Part shown: positions 8,251 through 16,357 of the stretch, in pieces | Position numbering within the stretch: the first letter of the stretch is position 1 | How the letters are laid out: the number at the start of each line of letters is the position of its first letter | Assembly: GCA_913063155.1 (NCBI GenBank) | Contig: CAJXYU010000004.1 | Location: 1 to 64,000, forward strand | Reading direction: 5' to 3' | Source: an uncultured Desulfovibrio sp. | GTDB lineage: Bacteria > Desulfobacterota > Desulfovibrionia > Desulfovibrionales > Desulfovibrionaceae | Length of the DNA stretch: 64,000 bases | The notes under the pieces: generated by a model | Databases searched by the model: none | Told to the model about the DNA's origin: nothing | Seen by the model: only the letters and a program-made list of their open reading frames with translations | Position numbers and translations under genes: made by a program

Positions 8251-9843
8251 TCATGCAGGTGCTTCGTAGGGCAGATCCACAACAAAAGTTGTACCCTTTC
8301 CCGGTTTGCTTTCGCATGTAATGGAACCTCCCAGCTTTTGGGAAACAAGATTGTAGACGACGTGTAGTCCCAATCCCGTACCGCCGTTGGCACGTTTCGT
8401 AGTGAAGAACGGATCGTATATCTTTTTTAAAAGCCCTTCATCCATACCGACACCATTGTCGGCAAAAGTGAAACGGATTTTTTCATGGGAGGATGAAGTT
8501 TTGATGGTTATCCTCCCCTTTTCGATACCGATGAAAGCATGAGTGAGAGCGTTCATGAGCAGGTTGGTGATCACCTGCATGATGGCGCCAGGATAGCTGA
8601 CGAGGGTGACCTCCGGCCCCTCCACTTCAATGGTATGGCCGGTATCCTTGTATCTGGCGTGGAGACTGAGCAGCACTTCCTGAATGTAATTCTTGAGTTC
8701 AAATTCGCGTTTTTGCTCCGATGTCTGGTCCACGGCCACTTGTTTGAAGCTCTGGATCAGCTCACTGGCCCGCTCCAGATTCATGGAAATCGCTGAAGAG
8801 GACTCCCGACATATCCTGATGAATTTTTCGAGATCGGATCGCTTCACCGTTCCCGACCTATAGACCCCGTCCATCTCCTCCGCCGCCTGTCCAAGGTAGC
8901 TGATAGTGGTGACGCCGATCCCGATAGGGGTGTTGATCTCGTGCGCCACGCCCGCCACAAGGCCGCCCAAGGAGGCCATCTTCTCCGATTCCACCAGTTG
9001 TTTTTGCGTTGCCTTGAGAGTACGGAGGGATTCCTCCAGTTCCAGGGTTCGTTCCTTCACGCGCCGCTCCAACTCCTCGTTGAGCTTTTGCAGCTCGTCA
9101 TGAGCCTGTTGCAGCCTGTTTTCGGCCTTCTTGCGTTCCGTGATATCCAACCCAAGGGCCATGACCATGCGTTCCCCTGCACTGTCGGTCATGGGACTGT
9201 ATTGGATATGGAAGGTCCTGCCTGCGTCGTCGGTCCATTCCCGTTCCACGGCCTTGTCTTCGATCATGGCGCCGGGAGGTGGGCATGCCGAGTTGTCCGG
9301 ACTGTGCGCGTCAAGCAACTCCGGACATGTTTTCCCCTTGGGGCTGCCAAATAGCTTCCTGAAATGCCGATTGGCGTAACGAATCGTTTCATCCGGATAA
9401 ATATGAAAGGCGAGACCGGGTAAGGACTCCATGAAGAATATTTGACGTTGCTGCTCTCGACGCAATTCCTCTCCACTCTTGCGCAGTGCAGTTACGTCTT
9501 GGGAGCTTACCGCCACCCTGACAACCATGCCGTCTGCGTCTAGGATGGGGGAGAAGGTATGAATATAGGAACGGTCCGCGTCAACATCCTCAAAACAGGT
9601 CGTATTCTCTTCCCTCAACAATTTTTCGACGGACTGCCTGAAGATATGTGTCATTTCCTCAGGCAGTAGGTCATAGAGCAATGCGCCTTCCAATTCCCCG
9701 GGCTCCGGGCTGCCGAGCATAGCGGCTGCCGCCTTGTTGGCTGCCAGAATGCGGGCTTCGACGTTCATGACCAGAACCGGCTCGGAGCAGGCGTCCAATA
9801 TGCCCCGCGTGGTGGAATCGATAACGGTGCCGTTGGAAGTCAT
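8251..9843 (-). CDS. Soluble PAS-domain sensor histidine kinase
   Basis: A 530-residue kinase with two PAS domains (about residues 5-120 and 130-255). A coiled-coil linker follows ('LNEELERRVKERTLELEESL'). The HisKA motif GVAHEINTP carries the phosphorylated His near residue 300. A HATPase_c domain has 'DNGVGMD' and 'GGTGLGLHVV'. No transmembrane segment or signal peptide is seen, so it should be cytoplasmic. The ATG at 9843 is separated by one base from the upstream kinase stop, with AAGGAG before it. The kinase core is roughly 70% identical by eye to that of its neighbour, indicating tandem duplication. No response regulator is adjacent. Confidence 0.9.
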   Translation of the reverse strand: MTSNGTVIDSTTRGILDACSEPVLVMNVEARILAANKAAAAMLGSPEPGELEGALLYDLLPEEMTHIFRQSVEKLLREENTTCFEDVDADRSYIHTFSPILDADGMVVRVAVSSQDVTALRKSGEELRREQQRQIFFMESLPGLAFHIYPDETIRYANRHFRKLFGSPKGKTCPELLDAHSPDNSACPPPGAMIEDKAVEREWTDDAGRTFHIQYSPMTDSAGERMVMALGLDITERKKAENRLQQAHDELQKLNEELERRVKERTLELEESLRTLKATQKQLVESEKMASLGGLVAGVAHEINTPIGIGVTTISYLGQAAEEMDGVYRSGTVKRSDLEKFIRICRESSSAISMNLERASELIQSFKQVAVDQTSEQKREFELKNYIQEVLLSLHARYKDTGHTIEVEGPEVTLVSYPGAIMQVITNLLMNALTHAFIGIEKGRITIKTSSSHEKIRFTFADNGVGMDEGLLKKIYDPFFTTKRANGGTGLGLHVVYNLVSQKLGGSITCESKPGKGTTFVVDLPYEAPA

Positions 9844-9844
9844 G

Positions 9845-12175
9845 TCACTCCTTGAAGGGCTGGGCCGCAGGGGCCTCGGGTGGCAGATCCACGATGAAGG
9901 TTGTGCCTTTGCCGGGCTCGCTTTCGCAGACGATGGCTCCCCCCAGTTTTTGAGTAACAAGATTGTAAACGATATGCATGCCCAACCCCGTGCCGCCACT
10001 GCTGCGTTTTGTGGTGAAGAAGGGGTCGAAGATTCTGTCCTTGATCATTTCGTTCATACCGACGCCGTTGTCGGAAAAGGTAAAGCGCACTTTGTCTTCG
10101 AACTGCGAAACTTCGATGACGACCCTGCCATGCTCCATGTCTGCAAAAGCATGTTTAAGTGCGTTCATGAGCAGGTTGGTGAGCACCTGCATGATTGCGC
10201 CAGGATAGCTGACCAAAACGACCTCGGCGCCTTTCACTGCTATCTCGTGGGTGGTGTGTTTATATTTCGAGTGAAGGCTGAGCAGCACTTCCTCGATGTA
10301 GTTCTTAAGTTCGAACTCACGTTTCTGCTCAGTTGTCTGATCTACTGCCACCTGCTTGAAACTTTGGACCAGTTCGCTGGCCCGTTCCAGATTCATGAAG
10401 ATGGCTGACGTCGATTCACGGCAGATCTTGATGAATTTTTCAAAATCGGAACGTTTTACCATATCGTTCTTGTATCTCTCATCCAAGTCTCTTGCCTTCT
10501 GATCTAGGTAGCTGATGGTGGTGACGCCGACGCCGATGGGCGTGTTGATTTCGTGGGCCACCCCCGCCACAAGCCCTCCAAGAGAGGCCATTTTTTCAGA
10601 CTCTACCAACTGCTTTTGCGCATCCTTCAAGGATTCCAATGATTTCTCAAGGGCAAGGGTTCTGGCCTGCACGCGCATTTCCAGTTCTTCGTTAAGCCAG
10701 CTCAGTTCATCCTGCGCTTTTTTTCGTTCGGTGCTGTCTATACCCACGGAAAGAACTTCGGTGAACCTGTCCTTGTAGTCAAAGATCGGCTTGTTGGTCC
10801 ACGAAACCCAGACCTCTCTTCCATCCCGGCAGACCGTCCACATTTCTATGTTCAGGAATTCTTCATCATTGTTTTTTATGCCTTCGAGCATTTCAGGCAA
10901 ACGCTCCTTGGATTCCTTGGTTACGGGGAAAATGGTACCGAGAACGTTCTTGCCGATCAGGTCCGGCTCCTCAAACCCGAAAAACTTCAAGGCGAATTCA
11001 TTGACGAAAATAATATTGCCTTCCGTAGTCCAACGCAAAATGATGCTCTGAGCGTTTTCCACCAGTTCCCGATAATTTTCTTCGCTGAACTTCAGCGCTT
11101 CCTCGGTCTTTATCCTGGCCGTAATGTCCCTGCCCTCGGCCACCAGATAATCGATGGAATCGTCTTCTCCCCGAATCGGTTTCACTGAGAAGTCGATGTG
11201 ATGGACATCGCCCAAAAAATTGACGTTGGTGGTTTCATAGCGGTCCATTTCACCACCCGAGGCTTTGGCGACAGCTTGTTTGAGCCGTTCTTGGCATTCT
11301 TCGGAGTGGGCCCACCACTCTGTCTCCCAAAATTTTCTCCCCAACACCTCACTTTCACTCTTGCCCACGAAATCGAGCGACGTCTGGTTCACCTCCAGGA
11401 CGTCTCCCTCCAGAGAAAGCAAAGCAATAAACTGGTAGGTCTGGTTGAATATGGCGCTGAGTTTTTCCCGGCTTTCGCGGACCTCGATACCGGCACGCCT
11501 TCCCTGCCATATGGAAATCATGGACAGGATGAAAGTGAACCCGAGGACAAGGAGAACGTCCAAAGCCAACTCTCCGACCTGAGATTCCGCCTCCGCTTCC
11601 ACATCATCCAGATACAATCCGGAGCCTATGACCCAATCCCAGGGGGCAAAACCTTTCACATAGGAAAGTTTGGGCGCGATGCGGGTCGGGTCGTCCTTCC
11701 ATTGCCACATGTACTGGACAAAACCTCCCTTTTGCCTGCGTACCGTTTCCACGAATTCACGGATCAACTCCTTGCCCGTCACATCTTGCAGATCAAGAAT
11801 ATCTTTGCCGACCAAGTCTGCGCGATACGGATGCATAAGCATGACGCCATCCATGTTGTTGACCCAAAAATAATCCTTGTTTTCCGGGCCGTAACGCATT
11901 GCGTAGAGAATGTTCATGGCCCTTTTCTGAGCGCCCTCTCGAGTGATAATGCCCGCTTTCTCCAGGACGTGCTGCCTCTGGACGATACTCCAGGCCGCTT
12001 CCACGAGATTTTTGACGGCGGCCCGCTTGTGGTTCAACAGACCGACCTTGATTGAGGGAAAATGAATGAAAAAAACGACGAAAAAAAGCAGAAGCAGCGA
12101 AGCGGCTGAAGGCACTGCAATTCTCAGCCAAAGCATTCGGCCCAGTACCCGGTTCTGATGTTTCGTCTGCTTCAT
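9845..12175 (-). CDS. Membrane sCache-PAS-PAS sensor histidine kinase
   Basis: A 776-residue kinase anchored in the inner membrane. In order it has a transmembrane helix (about 16-38) and an extracytoplasmic single-Cache domain with 'YFWVNNMDGVMLMHP', 'GGFVQYMW' and 'WDWVIGSGLYLDDV'. A second helix follows (about 205-222), then PAS (245-355) and PAS (365-485). The coiled coil and HisKA come next (His 541 in GVAHEINTP), then HATPase_c. Single-Cache domains of this type often sense small carboxylates or amino acids. The start chosen is ATG 12175 (MKQTKH); an in-frame ATG at 12217 adds 14 residues, and neither has a strong ribosome site. It is translationally coupled to the second kinase. Confidence 0.9.
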   Translation of the reverse strand: MKQTKHQNRVLGRMLWLRIAVPSAASLLLLFFVVFFIHFPSIKVGLLNHKRAAVKNLVEAAWSIVQRQHVLEKAGIITREGAQKRAMNILYAMRYGPENKDYFWVNNMDGVMLMHPYRADLVGKDILDLQDVTGKELIREFVETVRRQKGGFVQYMWQWKDDPTRIAPKLSYVKGFAPWDWVIGSGLYLDDVEAEAESQVGELALDVLLVLGFTFILSMISIWQGRRAGIEVRESREKLSAIFNQTYQFIALLSLEGDVLEVNQTSLDFVGKSESEVLGRKFWETEWWAHSEECQERLKQAVAKASGGEMDRYETTNVNFLGDVHHIDFSVKPIRGEDDSIDYLVAEGRDITARIKTEEALKFSEENYRELVENAQSIILRWTTEGNIIFVNEFALKFFGFEEPDLIGKNVLGTIFPVTKESKERLPEMLEGIKNNDEEFLNIEMWTVCRDGREVWVSWTNKPIFDYKDRFTEVLSVGIDSTERKKAQDELSWLNEELEMRVQARTLALEKSLESLKDAQKQLVESEKMASLGGLVAGVAHEINTPIGVGVTTISYLDQKARDLDERYKNDMVKRSDFEKFIKICRESTSAIFMNLERASELVQSFKQVAVDQTTEQKREFELKNYIEEVLLSLHSKYKHTTHEIAVKGAEVVLVSYPGAIMQVLTNLLMNALKHAFADMEHGRVVIEVSQFEDKVRFTFSDNGVGMNEMIKDRIFDPFFTTKRSSGGTGLGMHIVYNLVTQKLGGAIVCESEPGKGTTFIVDLPPEAPAAQPFKE

Positions 12176-12243
12176 AAAAAGCTCTACGGATGGATTTACA
12201 AGGACATAGCTCAACAATACGCCAAGTTAGGCATGGATATATT

Positions 12244-12270
12244 ATAAAAAAAGCCGCCTGAAGGCGGCTG
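12244..12270 (-). terminator. Terminator of the ferredoxin gene
   Basis: Hairpin AGCCGCC-TTCA-GGCGGCT on the minus strand is followed by a run of seven T. It lies 25 bp past the ferredoxin stop and before the upstream end of the kinase gene. Confidence 0.85.
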
Positions 12271-12294
12271 GAAAAACAAACTCGACCGTGTTTC

Positions 12295-12585
<291 letters not shown>

Positions 12586-12630
12586 TCAGCTGTTGCCTTG
12601 CTCAAGACATTTGCCTACTTTCCAACTCCC

Positions 12631-13356
12631 ATGATCGAATACTCTTATCTCTTTTTTTGTATCTTTTTCGGCAGTTTCATTCAGGGAGTCACCGGCTTCG
12701 GCGTCGTGCTCATCTCACTGCCCCTTCTTTCTTTTGTTTTTGACATCAAGCTGTTGATTCCACTTGTTTGCCTGGCGGCTCTGGTGATCAACGGAACACT
12801 GAGTTTTCAACTCCGCAAGAGCCTGGAACTCAGACAGGTTCTGATCATGCTCATGGGCACATTTTTTGGTCTCCCCCTGGGCGTATATGCCTTGAAGACT
12901 CTTTCCGCCGACCTTCTGACTTTGTGGCTCGGCATCATTATTCTCGGCTTCATCTCTTACATGCATTTCGCATCCCCTCCCAGCAGGGGCATTCATCGGC
13001 GTTGGGGAATTCTGGCCGGTTTTTTGGGCGGCATTCTTGGAGGAAGCATTGGTGCAAACGGACCACCTGTCATCATGTACCTGAACATGCAGCCCTGGCA
13101 CCGGGATCGTATCAAGTCCACCATGACCACCTATTTTCTGTGCGCGTCGATTTTCAATTCATCCTCCCATGCCATAGGCGGCTTGATCACCATGGACGTC
13201 CTCAAGGGATTCGCTGTGGCCCTTCCGGCCACTTGCCTGGGAATTGCAGCAGGTGTTTTCTGCTACAAACGCATCAGCGATGTGGTGTATAGAAAACTGG
13301 CTCTGACGCTCGTTTTTATTCTGGGGATCACCATGACGGTAAAAGGATTGTTTTAG
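12631..13356 (+). CDS. TauE/SafE family membrane transporter
   Basis: A 241-residue inner-membrane protein with about eight hydrophobic segments in two repeats. The first repeat begins 'FFGSFIQGVTGFGVVLISLP' and the second 'GFLGGILGGSIGANGPPVIMY'. Both carry the glycine/proline motif of the TauE/SafE (DUF81) family. Members export or import sulfonates, sulfite or sulfoacetate. The substrate here is not known, but the sulfur-metabolism setting fits. The start is uncertain: ATG 12631 is preferred over an in-frame TTG at 12598, and neither has a good ribosome site. A bidirectional terminator follows. Confidence 0.85.
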   Translation: MIEYSYLFFCIFFGSFIQGVTGFGVVLISLPLLSFVFDIKLLIPLVCLAALVINGTLSFQLRKSLELRQVLIMLMGTFFGLPLGVYALKTLSADLLTLWLGIIILGFISYMHFASPPSRGIHRRWGILAGFLGGILGGSIGANGPPVIMYLNMQPWHRDRIKSTMTTYFLCASIFNSSSHAIGGLITMDVLKGFAVALPATCLGIAAGVFCYKRISDVVYRKLALTLVFILGITMTVKGLF

Positions 13357-13401
13357 CTGGAATCAAAGACGATCTGTACACAAAGAAAAGACATCCACAA
13401 A

Positions 13402-13424
13402 AAAGCCCCCTTTGAGGGGGCTTT
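13402..13424. terminator. Bidirectional terminator
   Basis: Stem AAAGCCCCCT / AGGGGGCTTT with a 3-nt loop lies between the convergent TauE/SafE and flavoprotein genes. A-rich and T-rich flanks are short. Confidence 0.75.
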
Positions 13425-13432
13425 CGTTTGAA

Positions 13433-14695
13433 CTAGGGATTGTTCAACATGGCCTCGATGTATTCATCAGGCCAAAGCGCCGGCGACGGATCCCCTTCCA
13501 TAAGCAGCTTCTTGCCGTCTTCGTCGAGTTTGAAGCGATTTTTGATGAAGCTTGTATAGAAGCCCGCCGCGTCGATATCGCCTATGAGGATGCAGCCGAC
13601 CAGAATATTGTCGTTGAAGATGAGTTTGCGGTAGATGGAGTTGTCCAGATCTTCGAAGGTGTCGATTTCGTAACCGCTTTCATCTTCAAAGATGGTTTCG
13701 CCGACAGTCACGGTGGGCAACCCGTAATAGGTTATGGAGTTCATGCTCAGACCTCCGGAATAGGGCTTGCCCGCCCCCGTCATGTTGAAACCGGCATAGC
13801 GGCCCTGGGAATAGGCATTGGGCCAGATGGGGCGCACCGTATATTCGCCCGTTAGAAGATCCTTTGCTTCGGCCACGTCTCCGGCGGCATAGATGTCGGC
13901 ATTGCTGGTGGTCATGAAGTCATCGACGACGATACCCTTGTTCGTATTCAACCCAGCTTCGTGGGCTAGTGCCATGTTGGGGCTCACCCCGGCGGCCACG
14001 ATGACGATGTCGGCGGGAAGGAACCCCTTGTCGGTATCGACACCCTTCACCGCGCCGGTGCCGTAACGCTTGATGCGGGAGATCTCTACTCCCTGCATGA
14101 ACTTCAAACCGTTATTTTCCAGATGGCGCACAACCATGTTCCCGGCCGTTTCATCGAAATAGGCGCGCATGATTCTGGAGCGAACCACTACGGTAACGCC
14201 GATCCCCCGTTCGGCAAACCCTTCTGCGGCCTTGAGGGCGATGAGTCCGGCGCCGATGACCACCACGTTCTTTACCGAATCTATGACTTCCTTGAGAGCC
14301 TCGGCATGGGCCACTGTAGTGAAGTTGAAAATGCCCTGCCCTTCTATCCCTCGGATATCCGGGGCCACAGGGCTGCCGCCGGTAGCCAGCAGCAACTTGT
14401 CATAGGTGACTGTCTCGCCGCTCTCCAGAGTCACCGTACGCTTTTGCGGCGACACTGCGGTCACCTTGGAATCGAGCTTCATGGTGACCTTGTTTTTTAC
14501 GTAAAATTCTTCCGGGCGGTACGGCAGGGTGTCGAGTTTGATCTTGTCCGACAAATAATAGGAAATCAGGGGGCGGCCATAGGTCGCTACGGCTTCTTCG
14601 CTGATGATTGTAATGGTCCCTTCGGTATCGTGCTGCCTTATGCCTTCGACCGCACCGATGGCGGCGACGCCGTTTCCCACGATAACATACTGCAT
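13433..14695 (-). CDS. FAD-dependent pyridine-nucleotide oxidoreductase (NirB N-terminal / rubredoxin reductase type)
   Basis: A 420-residue flavoprotein of the Pyr_redox_2 family. The N-terminal FAD Rossmann motif is 'VGNGVAAIGAVEGIR'. The NAD(P) motif 'VVVIGAGLIALKAAEGFA' follows near residue 145, and the second FAD contact 'IYAAGDVAEA' is near residue 280. No CxxxxC redox disulfide is present. It therefore resembles NADH:rubredoxin or nitrite-reductase-like reductases rather than thioredoxin reductase. The electron acceptor is unknown. The ATG at 14695 has GGGGAAAAGA upstream; the 45 codons before it are probably untranslated leader. It is divergent from the carboxylase operon. Confidence 0.85.
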   Translation of the reverse strand: MQYVIVGNGVAAIGAVEGIRQHDTEGTITIISEEAVATYGRPLISYYLSDKIKLDTLPYRPEEFYVKNKVTMKLDSKVTAVSPQKRTVTLESGETVTYDKLLLATGGSPVAPDIRGIEGQGIFNFTTVAHAEALKEVIDSVKNVVVIGAGLIALKAAEGFAERGIGVTVVVRSRIMRAYFDETAGNMVVRHLENNGLKFMQGVEISRIKRYGTGAVKGVDTDKGFLPADIVIVAAGVSPNMALAHEAGLNTNKGIVVDDFMTTSNADIYAAGDVAEAKDLLTGEYTVRPIWPNAYSQGRYAGFNMTGAGKPYSGGLSMNSITYYGLPTVTVGETIFEDESGYEIDTFEDLDNSIYRKLIFNDNILVGCILIGDIDAAGFYTSFIKNRFKLDEDGKKLLMEGDPSPALWPDEYIEAMLNNP

Positions 14696-14830
14696 TCTTT
14701 TCCCCTTTTCTTGTATCCTGTGGAACTCCCTTGCATGGCAATCACGACTTGCCGGCAGTATTGCATTGAAAAAGTAGCGTTGTTTCTTTAGAACGTCCAC
14801 TGCAATGTGCCGAAGCCGCCATAAAAACAC

Positions 14831-14856
14831 CCGTTTGAAATTATTATTTTAAACGG
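14831..14856. promoter_or_regulatory. AT-rich palindrome in the divergent acc / oxidoreductase promoter region
   Basis: Arms CCGTTTGAAA and TTTTAAACGG (one mismatch) surround a 6-nt TTATTA centre. It sits 10 bp upstream of the candidate -35 box of the carboxylase operon. The placement fits a repressor or activator operator shared by two divergent genes. The regulator is unknown. Confidence 0.4.
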
Positions 14857-14865
14857 CAAAAAAAA

Positions 14866-14894
14866 TTGCCAGACTGGAACAGACCGGCTATTGA
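14866..14894 (+). promoter_or_regulatory. Candidate sigma-70 promoter of the carboxylase operon
   Basis: TTGCCA and TATTGA are separated by 17 bp, about 48 bp upstream of the accC-like start. Confidence 0.4.
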
Positions 14895-14941
14895 GCATAT
14901 TCGCTAAAATCACGTACAGGAGACTGAATGTAGCCGTGAGT

Positions 14942-16354
14942 ATGAACGGACATAAAATTTTGATTGCCAACAGAGGCGAAATCGCAGTTCGCATCATGGA
15001 GGCCTGCGCCGACCTCGGACTGCCGTTTGTTGCTCTTTACACCGCGGAAGACACCGAATCCGGCCATGTGGACATCGCCCGCAAATTGGGGGGCGAAAAA
15101 TCCTTATACAGAATTCAAAACTATAACGACGCCGGAGATATTCTGGCCGTGGCCGACGACGCCGGCGCTACCGCCATCCACCCCGGATACGGCTTTTTCT
15201 CGGAAAACTTCCGTTTTGCCAGGAGAGTCACCGAGCGTGACCGCCCCATGATCTTCATTGGTCCTTCCTGGTGGGTCATCCGTGACCTCGGCGATAAAAT
15301 CAACACCAAGCGTCTGGCCCGGCGGCTGGGCGTTCCCACTGTTCCCGGTTCCGACCGGGCCATTTATGATGAATTGGAAGCCGAATCCATTGCCGAAAGT
15401 CTGTTCGAGTTCCAGGACAAACAAGGCATCAAGAACCCGCGCGTGCTGGTAAAAGCTTCTGCAGGCGGTGGCGGCATGGGGATCGATGAAGTCGAAGACA
15501 TGGCTCGATTCCGTCAGGTCTACCGCCGCATCAGAAACTACTCCATGCGTACCTTCAATGATGAAGGCGTGCTTATCGAACAGCGTGTTTTCAACTTCAA
15601 CCACCTGGAAGTACAGGTGGTTTCCGATCGTTCCGGCGTCAACCCGGTCCATTTCGGAACCCGAAATTGTTCAGTGCAGAGCCCCGGGCTGCAAAAACGC
15701 ATCGAAGTCGCGCCCGGATTTTGGCCACAGAACCTGGCATACACTTTCGACGCCCAGAAGGTGCTGGACGACATCGTTGAACATTCCCTGTCCATGGCTC
15801 GCGAAATCAAATACGACAACGTGGGCACCTGGGAATGGATCGTCACCCCCAACGGCATGCCGTTCCTCATGGAAGTGAATACCCGCATTCAGGTGGAGAA
15901 CGGTGTTTCCGCATGTATTGCCAAGACCAAAGGCAACCCGGATGTGAACCTGATCCGCGAACAGATCCGCGTCGGTCTTGGCGAGCCTCTGGGGTATACT
16001 CAGAAAAACATTGATTTCGACGGCGTGAGCATTGAATACCGCATCATTGCCGAAGACACGGAAAGCGGTTTCACCCCTTGGGCGGGAAAGATCGACACCT
16101 TTGGCTGGACCGAGAAGGATTGGTTGTCCATGCACACCCATGTCCCCCGGGAAAGGCCTTACCAGATTCCCACCGAGTATGACCCCAACCTGGCGTTGGC
16201 CATCATCTGGGGCAAGGACCTGGAGGAAGCCAAGACACGGGGCGTCGAGTTCCTCAACGGCCTCAAGCTCGACGGTGAAGACGCCTCCGGCACCAGGATG
16301 AAGACAAACATCCCGTTCCTGATCAATAAAACAAAGAATCTTCTCGAGTTCTAG
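14942..16354 (+). CDS. Divergent biotin carboxylase (acetyl/acyl-CoA carboxylase subunit)
   Basis: A 470-residue protein with the three biotin-carboxylase domains: N-terminal 'ILIANRGEIAVRI', ATP-grasp (about 115-325) and C-terminal domain. It would carboxylate biotin from ATP and bicarbonate. Several usually invariant sites are altered. The glycine loop reads KASAGGGGMGI instead of KASGGGGGRGM, and the catalytic block reads 'NTRIQVENGVSA' where AccC has 'NTRIQVEHPVTE'. The Arg, Gln and Glu of that block are kept. No biotin carrier domain is fused. The start is either ATG 14942 or GTG 14936; a good AGGAG lies at 14919-14922 and an ATG-TAG mini-frame occurs just downstream of it. The carboxyltransferase gene follows after 3 nt. 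Confidence 0.85.
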   Translation: MNGHKILIANRGEIAVRIMEACADLGLPFVALYTAEDTESGHVDIARKLGGEKSLYRIQNYNDAGDILAVADDAGATAIHPGYGFFSENFRFARRVTERDRPMIFIGPSWWVIRDLGDKINTKRLARRLGVPTVPGSDRAIYDELEAESIAESLFEFQDKQGIKNPRVLVKASAGGGGMGIDEVEDMARFRQVYRRIRNYSMRTFNDEGVLIEQRVFNFNHLEVQVVSDRSGVNPVHFGTRNCSVQSPGLQKRIEVAPGFWPQNLAYTFDAQKVLDDIVEHSLSMAREIKYDNVGTWEWIVTPNGMPFLMEVNTRIQVENGVSACIAKTKGNPDVNLIREQIRVGLGEPLGYTQKNIDFDGVSIEYRIIAEDTESGFTPWAGKIDTFGWTEKDWLSMHTHVPRERPYQIPTEYDPNLALAIIWGKDLEEAKTRGVEFLNGLKLDGEDASGTRMKTNIPFLINKTKNLLEF

Positions 16355-16357
16355 CTT

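Noticed and set aside
9844-9999. N-terminal extension of the soluble kinase reaching into the upstream kinase gene
   Set aside because: The extra codons overlap the conserved catalytic end of the first kinase, while ATG 9843 has a good ribosome site.
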